Assembly (NCBI RefSeq): GCF_900182645.1
Contig: NZ_FXTA01000001.1
Coordinates: 1,178,001-1,242,000, forward strand
Source of the DNA: Flavobacterium resistens
Lineage (GTDB): Bacteria > Bacteroidota > Bacteroidia > Flavobacteriales > Flavobacteriaceae
Direction of reading: 5' to 3'
DNA length: 64,000 nt
Under the pieces are notes generated by a model, which was not told where the DNA came from, searched no databases, and was given only the letters and a program-made list of their open reading frames with translations. Below, in pieces: positions 1-7,514 of this stretch; position 1 is the first letter of the stretch; each line of letters begins with the position of its first letter. The position numbers and the translations under genes are program-made.

Positions 1-3
1 AAC

Positions 4-993
4 ATGGAAATATCTGAGATAAAGGAAAAATTTGTAAGCGTATGTGGAAACTATTCCCGGCTTGGAAAAAATTTAGAAGAAGCAGTATTATCTTTTCTTG
101 AAGAAGAAAAAATTCCATTTCTTAATATTTATCACAGAGTTAAAGAATTTAATTCCTTTGATGAAAAAATTAAGAGAAAACACTACAAGAATCCTTTTGA
201 TGAAATTGAAGATATTTGTGGATTAAGGATTATATGCTATTATGCGTCTGATATTATTAAAATTGAAAATATAATTGACCGAGAATTCCATGTTTTAGAA
301 TCAGAAGACAAATCAAATTCATTAGGCCTAAAAGAATTTGCATATAGATCAGTACACAAAATTGTAAAGATTAAAAATAACTGGACTGCTACACCCAACT
401 ATAGAGGTCTTGAAGACTTAAAAGTAGAAATTCAAATAAGGACAATTCTTATGCATGCTTGGGCAGAAGTAGAACATAAATTAAATTATAAAAATGATGA
501 TCAGGTTCCTGTTAATTTTCAGAGAAAGTTATTTCGTCTTAGTGCAAAATTTGAAGAAGCTGATGAACAATTTGAAGAATTAAGAAATGGAATTTCTGAT
601 TATAGGAAAACAATTGTTGCCAATGCAAAAATTGAAAACAAATTTGATATTAATCAAGATTTTAATCTAGATAGTTTATTAGCTTTTTTAAATTTCCATT
701 TTCCTGATATTCCCAAAATTGAGCCTCAACGACTTGATAATTCATTTGAGCAATTAAAAAAGCATAAAATAAACTTTAAAGAATTAGAACAAATTATTGA
801 TAAATTTAATCCTTATTTTAACGAAATTTCTCAGGATTTAAAAGAAAGTGGCTACGCCAGCAATATAATTGAAATGCCTACAGAATTGATTGCATTTGCC
901 ACACACGTTTTAAAAAGACGGAAATATGATGATACAATGTTAACGTGGAAAAATGTAGTAGAAAAATGGATAAAAAAAATCGATAAATTATAA
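4..993 (+). CDS. RelA/SpoT-domain (p)ppGpp synthetase-like protein
   Basis: A stand-alone RelA/SpoT nucleotidyltransferase-fold protein, probably making (p)ppGpp or a related nucleotide in the cytoplasm. The family signature is visible: DICGLRI at residues 70-76, YRSVH at 114-118, EIQIRT at 142-147 and HAWAEVEHKLNYK at 151-163. There is no N-terminal HD hydrolase domain and no TGS or ACT domain, so this is not the housekeeping Rel/SpoT. About 150 residues after the core look helical and are unassigned. The ATG at base 4 fits, but sequence before base 1 is not visible, so an earlier start is possible. Whether it is an alarmone synthetase or a toxin-like member cannot be told from sequence alone. 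Confidence 0.8.
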   Translation: MEISEIKEKFVSVCGNYSRLGKNLEEAVLSFLEEEKIPFLNIYHRVKEFNSFDEKIKRKHYKNPFDEIEDICGLRIICYYASDIIKIENIIDREFHVLESEDKSNSLGLKEFAYRSVHKIVKIKNNWTATPNYRGLEDLKVEIQIRTILMHAWAEVEHKLNYKNDDQVPVNFQRKLFRLSAKFEEADEQFEELRNGISDYRKTIVANAKIENKFDINQDFNLDSLLAFLNFHFPDIPKIEPQRLDNSFEQLKKHKINFKELEQIIDKFNPYFNEISQDLKESGYASNIIEMPTELIAFATHVLKRRKYDDTMLTWKNVVEKWIKKIDKL

Positions 994-1002
994 ATTTCCT
1001 AA

Positions 1003-1122
1003 CTAACCCCCAGCTCTCCGAAGTGTTCTTTTATAAAATTCGATAATGCTGTGCGAAGTCCCTCATGCTCTGCGAAGTATTCTTATAAATTTCAATGATT
1101 GCTGTACGAAGCCCGCTTCGTT
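1003..1122. repeat. dispersed CGAAG-type intergenic repeat, copy A
   Basis: AT-rich stretch with repeated units of the form GCTGTRCGAAG and TTCTTATAAA, matching the block at 1885-2045. It ends in a short hairpin, ACGAAGC (1106-1112) pairing with GCTTCGT (1115-1121). It fills most of the gap between the two flanking genes. No open reading frame or promoter is evident in it. Confidence 0.6.
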
Positions 1123-1191
1123 ATATTTTAATTAAACAATTATTTTTCTAAAAAATAAATAATAACACAAGAAGTCAACCACAAAATTTAT

Positions 1192-1878
1192 ATGTTAGAA
1201 AGCCAAAAAGAATTCATTTTTAAGAACAAACATTTAATTGATAATAAGGAATTGCTTAATTATTATTTAGCTCGAACAAAATCAATTAAAAATTCCTTTA
1301 AAAATCTTAACCGCAATACTAAAGATTGCAAAAAATATATTGAGCAAATTGTTGAAGCAACAACTAATATGTTAGCACAAAAAAATGAAGAGTTTAAACA
1401 AAATACTGGAAAGAACTTAAACAAAAAAATGGTAGAGAGTCAAAATTTAATTGATAATGTTGATGAAACTGTGGCTATTTTGAAACCTTTATATGCAGAT
1501 ATCAAAAATTTAAAGAAACAACTTTGGCATCTTAATCGAAGTGTTTTTTACTACAAAATAAAAAATATAGTTATTAATATTATTTTCATTTTGCTACTAA
1601 CCTTCATATTTAATTTCTTAATAGATATTTTTCAATCTTTCGCGGAAAATAGTTTCGGAATAAAACATTTTATTTTGCTAGTATTTGCTTTCGGCCTTCA
1701 AACCTTTTTTATCGATCCACTAGTTATAAATAAATTAAGGCAAAAATTAAATTGGGCTTTAATAACTGAAATCGAAGAAAAATTGCCGGAAATTGAAAGT
1801 AAATTAATTATAAAAAAAAACAATTTTAATTCACAAGTCACAAAATATGAACAACTTTATAAATTTAAAATCGATTAA
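1192..1878 (+). CDS. coiled-coil inner-membrane protein, unknown function
   Basis: I do not recognise the family. The 228-residue protein has a lysine-rich, probably coiled-coil N-terminal half (about residues 20-118), two hydrophobic segments at about 124-147 and 159-178, and a charged C-terminal tail of about 50 residues. This suggests an inner-membrane protein with both ends in the cytoplasm. It follows the RelA/SpoT-domain gene on the same strand but is separated by about 200 bp containing a repeat, so an operon is uncertain. There is no signal peptide. Function unknown. Confidence 0.65.
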   Translation: MLESQKEFIFKNKHLIDNKELLNYYLARTKSIKNSFKNLNRNTKDCKKYIEQIVEATTNMLAQKNEEFKQNTGKNLNKKMVESQNLIDNVDETVAILKPLYADIKNLKKQLWHLNRSVFYYKIKNIVINIIFILLLTFIFNFLIDIFQSFAENSFGIKHFILLVFAFGLQTFFIDPLVINKLRQKLNWALITEIEEKLPEIESKLIIKKNNFNSQVTKYEQLYKFKID

Positions 1879-1884
1879 TTCCAA

Positions 1885-2045
1885 TAACCCAGCCCCAGCT
1901 CTACGAAATATTCTTTTATAAAATGCGACAATCGCTGTGCGAAGTCTCCCTACTTCGTACCCACTCCAATTATCCACAAAGAAAAATAAAACTATTCCAG
2001 ACGGAATATAGCAACGGGTGCGAAGTCTCTCGATTTCGCACAGCA
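1885..2045. repeat. dispersed CGAAG-type intergenic repeat, copy B
   Basis: Second block of the family seen at 1003-1122, sharing CCCCAGCTCT, TTCTTTTATAAAAT and GCTGTGCGAAGTC. It contains two small hairpins: GTGCGAAGT (1937-1945) with ACTTCGTAC (1952-1960), and GTGCGAA (2018-2024) with TTCGCAC (2035-2041). The two copies flank the coiled-coil membrane protein gene. Confidence 0.6.
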
Positions 2046-2050
2046 TAGGA

Positions 2051-2206
2051 TTATTCCATTAAAAGTATAATGATTAGAAGAAAAACTATTAAGATTATTA
2101 ATAGTTTTTTGCTTTTTCGTTCCCAAAGTAGCTTTTTTCTTTTGGCTTCGATTTCAACTAATTTATCTGCATTTTTAAAATCAATATGATTTTTTCTAAT
2201 TGTCAT
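2051..2206 (-). CDS. small basic single-span membrane protein
   Basis: A 51-residue protein starting MTIRKNHIDF, with a basic middle (KRKKLLWERKSKK) and one C-terminal transmembrane segment at about residues 34-50. An in-frame start 57 bp earlier would overlap the upstream gene; the internal ATG at 2206 leaves a 25-bp gap after that gene's stop and is preferred. It is probably co-transcribed with the 107-residue protein. No family recognised. The shape is also seen in small toxins and holin-like proteins, but that is only an inference. Confidence 0.5.
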   Translation of the reverse strand: MTIRKNHIDFKNADKLVEIEAKRKKLLWERKSKKLLIILIVFLLIIILLME

Positions 2207-2231
2207 TTTAATTAAAAATAATAAGTAGAGA

Positions 2232-2555
2232 TTATTCCTTGTAATAAAGTTTACGCACATCATCTAACAATTCCATTTCTTCTTCTGGCAATAACTGCAA
2301 GGCAATTTCAAGCAAAGTCATTACATTGACATTATTACCTTTTGTAAAACTAGACAAACTTTGAGCGTCAGGATTAAGCAAAATAATACTTGCTTTTAGC
2401 AAATCTGAAACCATTAAATTTAATTCGTTATACGAAGATACTTTTAGCGGTATTGTATACGAGTTGACTTCTTTTGCCACTGGTTTTAGCGTAGTGAAAT
2501 ATTTTCCTTTATTTATAATTTCTAATAATTCTTCGGCTCTTACTTTATTTTGCAT
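2232..2555 (-). CDS. conserved-looking small cytoplasmic protein, unknown function
   Basis: A 107-residue soluble, acidic protein with no signal peptide or membrane segment, predicted mostly helical with an acidic C-terminal third (LLPEEEMELLDDV). It is transcribed divergently from the XRE regulator at 2673 and sits directly upstream of the small membrane protein at 2206. A good flavobacterial promoter faces it (2592-2620). The arrangement resembles small regulator-controlled modules, but I do not recognise the family and assign no function. Confidence 0.6.
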   Translation of the reverse strand: MQNKVRAEELLEIINKGKYFTTLKPVAKEVNSYTIPLKVSSYNELNLMVSDLLKASIILLNPDAQSLSSFTKGNNVNVMTLLEIALQLLPEEEMELLDDVRKLYYKE

Positions 2556-2591
2556 CTCTATTTTATATAAGATTTATTTTACAATTTTAAA

Positions 2592-2620
2592 CAAATATAT
2601 AAAAAATCAGTCACATACAA
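2592..2620 (-). promoter_or_regulatory. promoter for the 107-residue protein gene
   Basis: Read on the minus strand: TTG (2620-2618), 18 nt, then TATATTTG (2599-2592), matching the Bacteroidetes consensus. Transcription would start about 30 nt before the ATG at 2555. It lies in the divergent gap shared with the XRE regulator. Confidence 0.6.
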
Positions 2621-2672
2621 CCCCTTTCTTACATTCACTTAAAAACAATCGATTACTTGTAATTTCATTTCT

Positions 2673-2909
2673 ATGAAAAGAGAAAGAAAAAGTGAAATTC
2701 CAGAAGTTGTAAAAGAACTAGGAATCAAGATTAAAGATATAATTGAAGAAAAGAAATTCAAGCGACGAGAGGTTGCTCATGATGCAGAAATGGATGTTGA
2801 AAGTCTAAGAAAATATATAAAAGGCTCGCAAGAAATGAAAGTAAGCACTTTATTTAAAATTGCGCAAGCCTTAAAAATTCATCCAAGCGAATTAATTAAG
2901 GATTTGTAA
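2673..2909 (+). CDS. XRE-family helix-turn-helix regulator
   Basis: A 78-residue DNA-binding protein consisting essentially of one HTH_3 domain (about residues 16-75). The pattern is typical of the Cro/CI fold: a first helix ending IIEEKKFKRREVA, the turn region AEMDVESLRKYIKG, and the closing helix STLFKIAQALKIHPSELI. It is divergent from the 107-residue and 51-residue genes, with 117 bp between starts, so it probably represses or autoregulates across that gap. Such single-domain regulators occur alone, in toxin-antitoxin pairs and in phage remnants. No other phage gene is seen here. Confidence 0.8.
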   Translation: MKRERKSEIPEVVKELGIKIKDIIEEKKFKRREVAHDAEMDVESLRKYIKGSQEMKVSTLFKIAQALKIHPSELIKDL

Positions 2910-2934
2910 TATTTCGTTAGTTTCAGATTATTTT

Positions 2935-2950
2935 TTACGGTTTCCCGTAA
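2935..2950. promoter_or_regulatory. palindromic operator candidate TTACG-N6-CGTAA (site 1)
   Basis: TTACG GTTTCC CGTAA, a 5-6-5 palindrome with the half-site spacing used by CRP/FNR-family regulators. It ends 21 nt upstream of a TATGTTTG -7 box (2972-2979), which puts its centre near -40. The same layout occurs at 9375-9390. Confidence 0.5.
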
Positions 2951-2971
2951 GGAAATTGATTTTAAAGAGGT

Positions 2972-2979
2972 TATGTTTG
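2972..2979 (+). promoter_or_regulatory. -7 promoter element upstream of the 3029 gene
   Basis: TATGTTTG fits TANNTTTG, about 50 nt before the ATG at 3029. There is no TTG at the -33 position; the palindrome at 2935-2950 sits there instead, which suggests an activator-dependent promoter. Confidence 0.45.
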
Positions 2980-3028
2980 AAAAAATTACCACCAACCTCA
3001 AAAAAACCAAATAACTAAAACCTCTGAA

Positions 3029-3637
3029 ATGCATAAGATTTGGAAATTAAAAAACTTAAAATCCAACGATAAGGTAATCGTAATAAAAGACAATATTATT
3101 TACAAAGGAAATCTACAAGAAAATGAACTGAATCGCATCAATTCAGAAACTCATGACTTTACATTTTTAAAAGATTTATTTAGTATTCCGTACGCTTACA
3201 TCAAGCAAATTGAAAATCAGGACGAAAAAAACTATATCAAAATATTCTTCGGAAGGGATTCTGAAGAAATAATTTATATCGATAATGAAAACATTAAAAA
3301 TGAAGTTTTTGAATTTATAAAACTCAACAATCCACATTTTAAATATAGTGCCGAAACGCCCGATTCTATAAGCTATGCAAAAGCACAGTTTTTTGCATTA
3401 TTATCCATTTCGGTTATTTTTATCTGGTCATTATATTTAGCCTTACAAATTGAAAGTGGCGTACGATATGAACTCGTTGGCGGCGGAAATCCAGGAATTA
3501 CAGGAATTGTGCTTGCAATTGCAAATTTAGGCTCAATCAAAATTATAACAGGATATATAATTCTATTGTCTATTGGTATATTCGCCCTGTTAAGAAGGTT
3601 AAAATCAAGAAGTGAAATTAGACTTCTCAAAAGATAA
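3029..3637 (+). CDS. membrane protein with soluble N-terminal domain, unknown function
   Basis: A 202-residue protein with a soluble N-terminal part of about 118 residues, rich in beta-strand-like segments, then hydrophobic segments at about 120-140 and 158-188 and a basic tail (RRLKSRSEIRLLKR). This suggests an inner-membrane protein with two or three spans. There is no cleavable signal peptide. It lies downstream of a possible activator-dependent promoter (2935-2979). Family not recognised. It starts a run of short same-strand genes lacking clear homologies. Confidence 0.6.
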   Translation: MHKIWKLKNLKSNDKVIVIKDNIIYKGNLQENELNRINSETHDFTFLKDLFSIPYAYIKQIENQDEKNYIKIFFGRDSEEIIYIDNENIKNEVFEFIKLNNPHFKYSAETPDSISYAKAQFFALLSISVIFIWSLYLALQIESGVRYELVGGGNPGITGIVLAIANLGSIKIITGYIILLSIGIFALLRRLKSRSEIRLLKR

Positions 3638-3700
3638 ATAGGCTTTTTAGAGTACGTTGCATAGAGTATTTCATATTGATATTATAAAATTAGCAATTAA

Positions 3701-4246
3701 ATGAACCTAAAAAACCATCCTTTTTTCAAAAAATATAAATATGTCAAAATTATATTATTAGTTCATTTCATATTTTCGCTTATTGTTTGTGTTTCAATGC
3801 TTGTGCATGGCATTAAAGACAAGGATATTTTAGGAACTTTTGAAAAAGCTTTTGATAATCATAAAGCTTTTAACAATCCTGAAAAATACCTCAAAAAAGA
3901 GTTGTTTGTGATCGATACTGTTTTTATTGACATAGAAACATCTTCTAGTCAGGGAAAATCTACTTCTAGAGATATTACAGTAATTAGAGGCAATCTATTA
4001 CATTCTACAAAGAAAAAAGAATTACGATTTACAGGAATGAATCTTAACTTCTTTCATGACACTAATATTGTAAACGAAAATATAAAACCCATTAAAGTGT
4101 GGCGAAATACAATTAATGATGAAGTTTTTTTAGGAAACGAAAGAGAATTTGAAAGAGCCAAAACTAATGCTGTTTCGCATATATATTTTTATTTTTCTAT
4201 CATTCCGCTTTTTATTATTCTGCTAATTTTAAAAAAGAAAACATAA
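3701..4246 (+). CDS. two-span membrane protein, unknown function
   Basis: A 181-residue protein with one membrane segment near each end (about residues 18-37 and 161-178) and about 120 residues between them that should lie outside the cytoplasm. The middle contains beta-strand-like segments. The topology resembles DUF3592-type proteins, but I cannot assign it to that family with confidence. It is on the same strand as its neighbours, 63 bp after the previous gene. Confidence 0.6.
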   Translation: MNLKNHPFFKKYKYVKIILLVHFIFSLIVCVSMLVHGIKDKDILGTFEKAFDNHKAFNNPEKYLKKELFVIDTVFIDIETSSSQGKSTSRDITVIRGNLLHSTKKKELRFTGMNLNFFHDTNIVNENIKPIKVWRNTINDEVFLGNEREFERAKTNAVSHIYFYFSIIPLFIILLILKKKT

Positions 4247-4291
4247 AAATAATCTGCTAAACCAAGAGTAACTTATAAAAACACGCCCCAA

Positions 4292-4969
4292 ATGAAATAT
4301 TTAAGCTTAACCCTTTTGATTTTTCTAATTTCTTGTGCAAAGAAAAATGAATCCGAAAATTTAAATAAAGGAGTTGCAACTTTAAAAGCCGAAACTCAAT
4401 TAAAATTAACAGACAAATCTGTAAAATTTTTATGGAGAGAAGATGAATATGACAAGGAACTACAGGACACGGTCAATTCAATTTTTATAAATCAGGAATA
4501 TTCAAAAAACATTTCTGAACCTGAAAAAGCGGCACTTGGATTTGTTGCCAGCTTTATTGGAAGTGAGTGCGATTGGGATGGAGCACCAAATGTAAAATAT
4601 GATAATTTAAGTTGTAAAATTAATACAGCGCTTAATCTCGGTCATCAATGTTCAGATGAGCATTTAGGTTTTTTAAGAAAGTGGTTTAAAAATGACAAAA
4701 AAGCGTTAGAACGTTTAAAAGATTGCTCTGCAGTTCCCTATACAGCAAGTGTTCAGTCAACATTTGATTACATAGATGTTACAACTAAAGGCGATACTAT
4801 TAAAATATCCTTTGCAGCAAATGGCGTAAATATGCGCACTGAACAATCTTGGAGCTATAAAGAAGAAGATACATTTGTTTTCAAGAAAGATAATTTAGTT
4901 TTTGTAAAATCTAAAGAATCAGAAAATGAAAGACAATCATTTGAAATAGATGATCAAATAGAGGAATAA
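4292..4969 (+). CDS. lipoprotein of unknown function
   Basis: A 225-residue lipoprotein. The N-terminus MKYLSLTLLIFLISC is a type II signal with the lipid-modified cysteine at residue 15. The mature part has several cysteines (ECDWDG, LSCKIN, HQCSDE, KDCSAV) that could form two disulfides in the periplasm or at the surface. It begins 45 bp after the previous gene. No family recognised. Confidence 0.65.
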   Translation: MKYLSLTLLIFLISCAKKNESENLNKGVATLKAETQLKLTDKSVKFLWREDEYDKELQDTVNSIFINQEYSKNISEPEKAALGFVASFIGSECDWDGAPNVKYDNLSCKINTALNLGHQCSDEHLGFLRKWFKNDKKALERLKDCSAVPYTASVQSTFDYIDVTTKGDTIKISFAANGVNMRTEQSWSYKEEDTFVFKKDNLVFVKSKESENERQSFEIDDQIEE

Positions 4970-5026
4970 AAATAAAAGATGCAAAACCCGGTAGCGGATT
5001 GCAAGAAGTGATTTAAAGTATTAAAA

Positions 5027-5557
5027 ATGGAGTACCTAAATAATTCAATTTACGGAAACGAATCCTTATCCAAAATTATCGATAACCTAAGAGATTGGAA
5101 TTTCGAAACTCTGGATGGAATAGGCTTTTGCAGAAAGCATGATAAATATTCTTTTATTGAATTAAAAGTATATCATCTTAGCCATTATCCTGAAAAAGAT
5201 AAGATAGAAAATCACTACTCCTATTACTCCTATTTAGATTGGAAAGTCGATACAAATCAATTTCCATTGGACTATTATGAATATGGGAAAGAAGAACTTA
5301 TAAAATACGCTGAATTCATAACAAATTGGTTTTCTTCCATAAAAGGGGAAAAAATAAATTTAGTATTTGAAATTAATTTTGCTGGATATGCCCCTGCAGA
5401 TACTTGGGGACGTGGTGCTGCAGGTCAGGCACTTTTAAATGCCATAGTAAGTTGTTTTGATAAAGATTTATACAAAATTGGAATGGAAAGAAAAGAAAGA
5501 GATCATCCTTTAGAAAATGGAATTTATCAAAGTGTTTATAGTCCTCGTAGGATTTAA
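5027..5557 (+). CDS. hypothetical protein
   Basis: A 176-residue, soluble, tyrosine- and tryptophan-rich protein without a signal peptide or membrane segment. A glycine/alanine-rich stretch (WGRGAAGQALLNAIV) lies near the C-terminus. It starts 57 bp after the lipoprotein gene on the same strand. I do not recognise it. Proteins of this size and composition are common as immunity-type or lineage-specific proteins, but nothing here demonstrates that. Confidence 0.5.
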   Translation: MEYLNNSIYGNESLSKIIDNLRDWNFETLDGIGFCRKHDKYSFIELKVYHLSHYPEKDKIENHYSYYSYLDWKVDTNQFPLDYYEYGKEELIKYAEFITNWFSSIKGEKINLVFEINFAGYAPADTWGRGAAGQALLNAIVSCFDKDLYKIGMERKERDHPLENGIYQSVYSPRRI

Positions 5558-5582
5558 AATTTAACAATGTGATTATATAATC

Positions 5583-5632
5583 TTTGCAGAGCTACTTGCG
5601 AAGATTTCTCCTTGCGTCGAAATAACAAAACT
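5583..5632. repeat. half copy of the TTGTCATT inverted-repeat element
   Basis: This 50-nt stretch aligns without gaps to the right half of the element at 58460-58564 (TTTGC ... GATTTCTCC ... ACAAAACT). The left arm is missing, so it looks like a decayed or truncated copy. Confidence 0.5.
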
Positions 5633-5692
5633 AAGTGGATAAACTGTTATACCAGCACCAACCGGGGTATTTGCACAACAAAAATCAATAAT

Positions 5693-6076
5693 ATGGAACT
5701 CAATTACAATTCCAACAAAGGTTTTACTCCGATTGAGCCTGACATCTATGATAAACTAAATTGGGACTATGATTTAATTGTTTTGTGTTTAGAATATATT
5801 CGAACTGAAATTCATACTATTTTAGAAATTGAAGGTGATAAAATAGACGTTTTTTTAATTTCATTTTCAAACTTTTTGGGGCAAAATTATCCCGCAATCG
5901 GAATTCGAAACAAATCAGACGAAAAAGAATCTTCAAATTTAGATTTTTTTGAACTTGACGAAAAAATCGAAAGATGGATCTTAAATATTGGCATTGAAAA
6001 CTTAATACAGAAAGCACAAAATATTTCATGTGTTAATTGGAAAACTTTACAAGACTTAAAAAGATTTCCGCAATAA
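5693..6076 (+). CDS. hypothetical protein
   Basis: A 127-residue soluble acidic protein starting MELNYNSNKGF. The frame stays open upstream to a TTG at 5612, but that stretch lies in a decayed repeat, so the ATG at 5693 is preferred. The C-terminal half is helical with an ILNIGIENLIQKAQ segment. No signal peptide and no recognised family. It follows the 176-residue hypothetical gene on the same strand. Confidence 0.5.
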   Translation: MELNYNSNKGFTPIEPDIYDKLNWDYDLIVLCLEYIRTEIHTILEIEGDKIDVFLISFSNFLGQNYPAIGIRNKSDEKESSNLDFFELDEKIERWILNIGIENLIQKAQNISCVNWKTLQDLKRFPQ

Positions 6077-6188
6077 TAAAAAACATCCGCTAGCGCAGAT
6101 TCTAATAAAACACTGCCCTTCGTGCACTCAATTTAAACGAAATAAAAAACAAAACAAACACTAAATCAACATCTTAAAAATTAATTTA

Positions 6189-6196
6189 TATATTTG
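6189..6196 (+). promoter_or_regulatory. -7 promoter element for the 6241 gene
   Basis: TATATTTG matches the flavobacterial -7 box 45 nt before the ATG at 6241. No TTG is found at the expected -33 position, so support is partial. Confidence 0.35.
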
Positions 6197-6240
6197 ATAG
6201 TCACCAAAATCATTAATTTTTTTTTCTAACAAAACCACTA

Positions 6241-7056
6241 ATGAAAGAACTTATTAAAATTGGTCGTATCTTTTTTGGTATCGGCGTTATTGCTTTAGGG
6301 ATTCATCAACTTATTATCAAAGATTTTCGTTCAGAAATTTTAGCTCCATTTCCCGCTTGGGCGCATCAAAATAGCATCTTCCCTATTCTTGTTGGAATCG
6401 TTTTGATAGTTGCCGGAATTATCATTTCAGGAGTATTTAAAATCAAATTTATTGACACCAAAAAAGTATGTCTTTATTTGGGTTTTGGTTTTCTTGCTTC
6501 GGTTATCGCTTCTCATTTACCGTATGTGATAATGCTTAGCGCAGATAAAACTCCAGATTTTCAGGTTTGGATAAATCTTCTCGAAGCCTTAACTTATAGT
6601 GGTGGAGCATTTGTAATGGCTGGCTCATTTACAGAAAACATTTCTGCCGGAAATAAAAAGAATTTTACCTCATTATTAGAAAAACTTATTCCGTGTGGAC
6701 GCGTTTTTTATTCCATTTTAATGATTGTATTTGGATTGAGTCATTTCTTTTTTGCTGGGTTTATCGCTACACTCGTACCAAAATGGTTACCAGCGCCAAT
6801 GTTTTGGACTTATTTTTTTGGCGCTGCGCTTGTCATTGCTGGAATATCCATTATTTTCAAAATACTAATAAAACCAATTGGCCTTCTTTTAGCCTTTATG
6901 CTTTTACTGTTTTTTCTATTCTTTCATATTCCTGATGCCATTGCAAACCCATCAGCCAGTGGCGGAAACGAAATTATTCGTGCGCTTATATGCTTGCTTT
7001 TCTGTGGTATTGCATTAGTAATCGCATTAACAAATGATTGCAAAAGAAAGCTTTAG
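6241..7056 (+). CDS. DoxX-like integral membrane protein, internally duplicated
   Basis: A 271-residue polytopic inner-membrane protein, about eight spans. The two halves are clearly related: GRIFFGIGVIALGIHQL near the N-terminus matches GRVFYSILMIVFGLSHFFF near residue 155, and each is followed by a PxW motif and then a glycine-rich IVAGI or VIAGI span. The four-helix unit with a histidine at the end of the first helix resembles the DoxX superfamily. Substrate and role are unknown. It appears to be a single-gene transcript with a -7 box at 6189-6196. Confidence 0.6.
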   Translation: MKELIKIGRIFFGIGVIALGIHQLIIKDFRSEILAPFPAWAHQNSIFPILVGIVLIVAGIIISGVFKIKFIDTKKVCLYLGFGFLASVIASHLPYVIMLSADKTPDFQVWINLLEALTYSGGAFVMAGSFTENISAGNKKNFTSLLEKLIPCGRVFYSILMIVFGLSHFFFAGFIATLVPKWLPAPMFWTYFFGAALVIAGISIIFKILIKPIGLLLAFMLLLFFLFFHIPDAIANPSASGGNEIIRALICLLFCGIALVIALTNDCKRKL

Positions 7057-7178
7057 TTAAAAATAACACACATGTTTTATGAAGAAAGAGAAAAACTGGC
7101 TCAAAATAATTGTAGAGAATTTGCTTGATTTTGTTTTAAACTGGAAATAGCAATGCGGATTTGCAATTCTTAATACAT

Positions 7179-7241
7179 AATACAAATCATCAAATACAAA
7201 AGCTACAAAAAGATAATGTGGCTTTTTTTTATATTTACAAG
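7179..7241 (+). repeat. hairpin-plus-TATATTTACA intergenic element, copy 1
   Basis: Similar to 9420-9480: both read ATACAAATYATCAAA, then AAAGCTAYAAA, a 10-15 nt loop, AGCT or GGCT, a T-tract and TATATTTACA. The AGCTACA/TGTGGCT arms and T-tract look like a terminator, while TATATTTA looks like a -7 box. It lies directly upstream of the YqaE-type gene. Confidence 0.5.
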
Positions 7242-7257
7242 AAACAAATCAAAATAT

Positions 7258-7458
7258 ATGACACTTATTGCAATTTTCTTTCCATTTGCTTCTTTCTTTT
7301 TGAGAGGAAGAATATTAACTTCTATTATTTGTCTGATCTTGCAAATCACTTTAATTGGCTGGATTCCTGCAGCGATTTGGGCTGTTATTTCTTTGCAAAA
7401 TTCAAGAGCTGATAAACGCAATGAAAAATTAATTAAAGCGATGAAATCCAGATCTTAA
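7258..7458 (+). CDS. YqaE/Pmp3-family membrane proteolipid
   Basis: A 66-residue protein starting MTLIAIFFPFASFFLRGR. It shows the Pmp3/UPF0057 layout: two hydrophobic segments (about residues 2-14 and 18-42), the second containing ICLILQITLIGWIPAAIWA, and a short charged tail. The family sits in the plasma membrane and has been linked to salt and osmotic stress and membrane potential in several organisms. An earlier in-frame ATG at 7216 would place the start inside a repeat hairpin, so the ATG at 7258 is chosen. Confidence 0.75.
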   Translation: MTLIAIFFPFASFFLRGRILTSIICLILQITLIGWIPAAIWAVISLQNSRADKRNEKLIKAMKSRS

Positions 7459-7514
7459 AACAAATATGTAATAACCGATAATTTTTTTGAAACCTATTAT
7501 AAAAAGCAATTAAT

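Noticed and set aside
5612..5692. TTG start extending the 127-residue gene upstream
   Set aside because: The extra codons fall in a decayed repeat element; the ATG at 5693 is better placed.
7161..7412. An 83-codon open frame overlapping the YqaE-type gene in another frame
   Set aside because: The Pmp3 pattern in the alternative frame is convincing, and this one covers the hairpin repeat.
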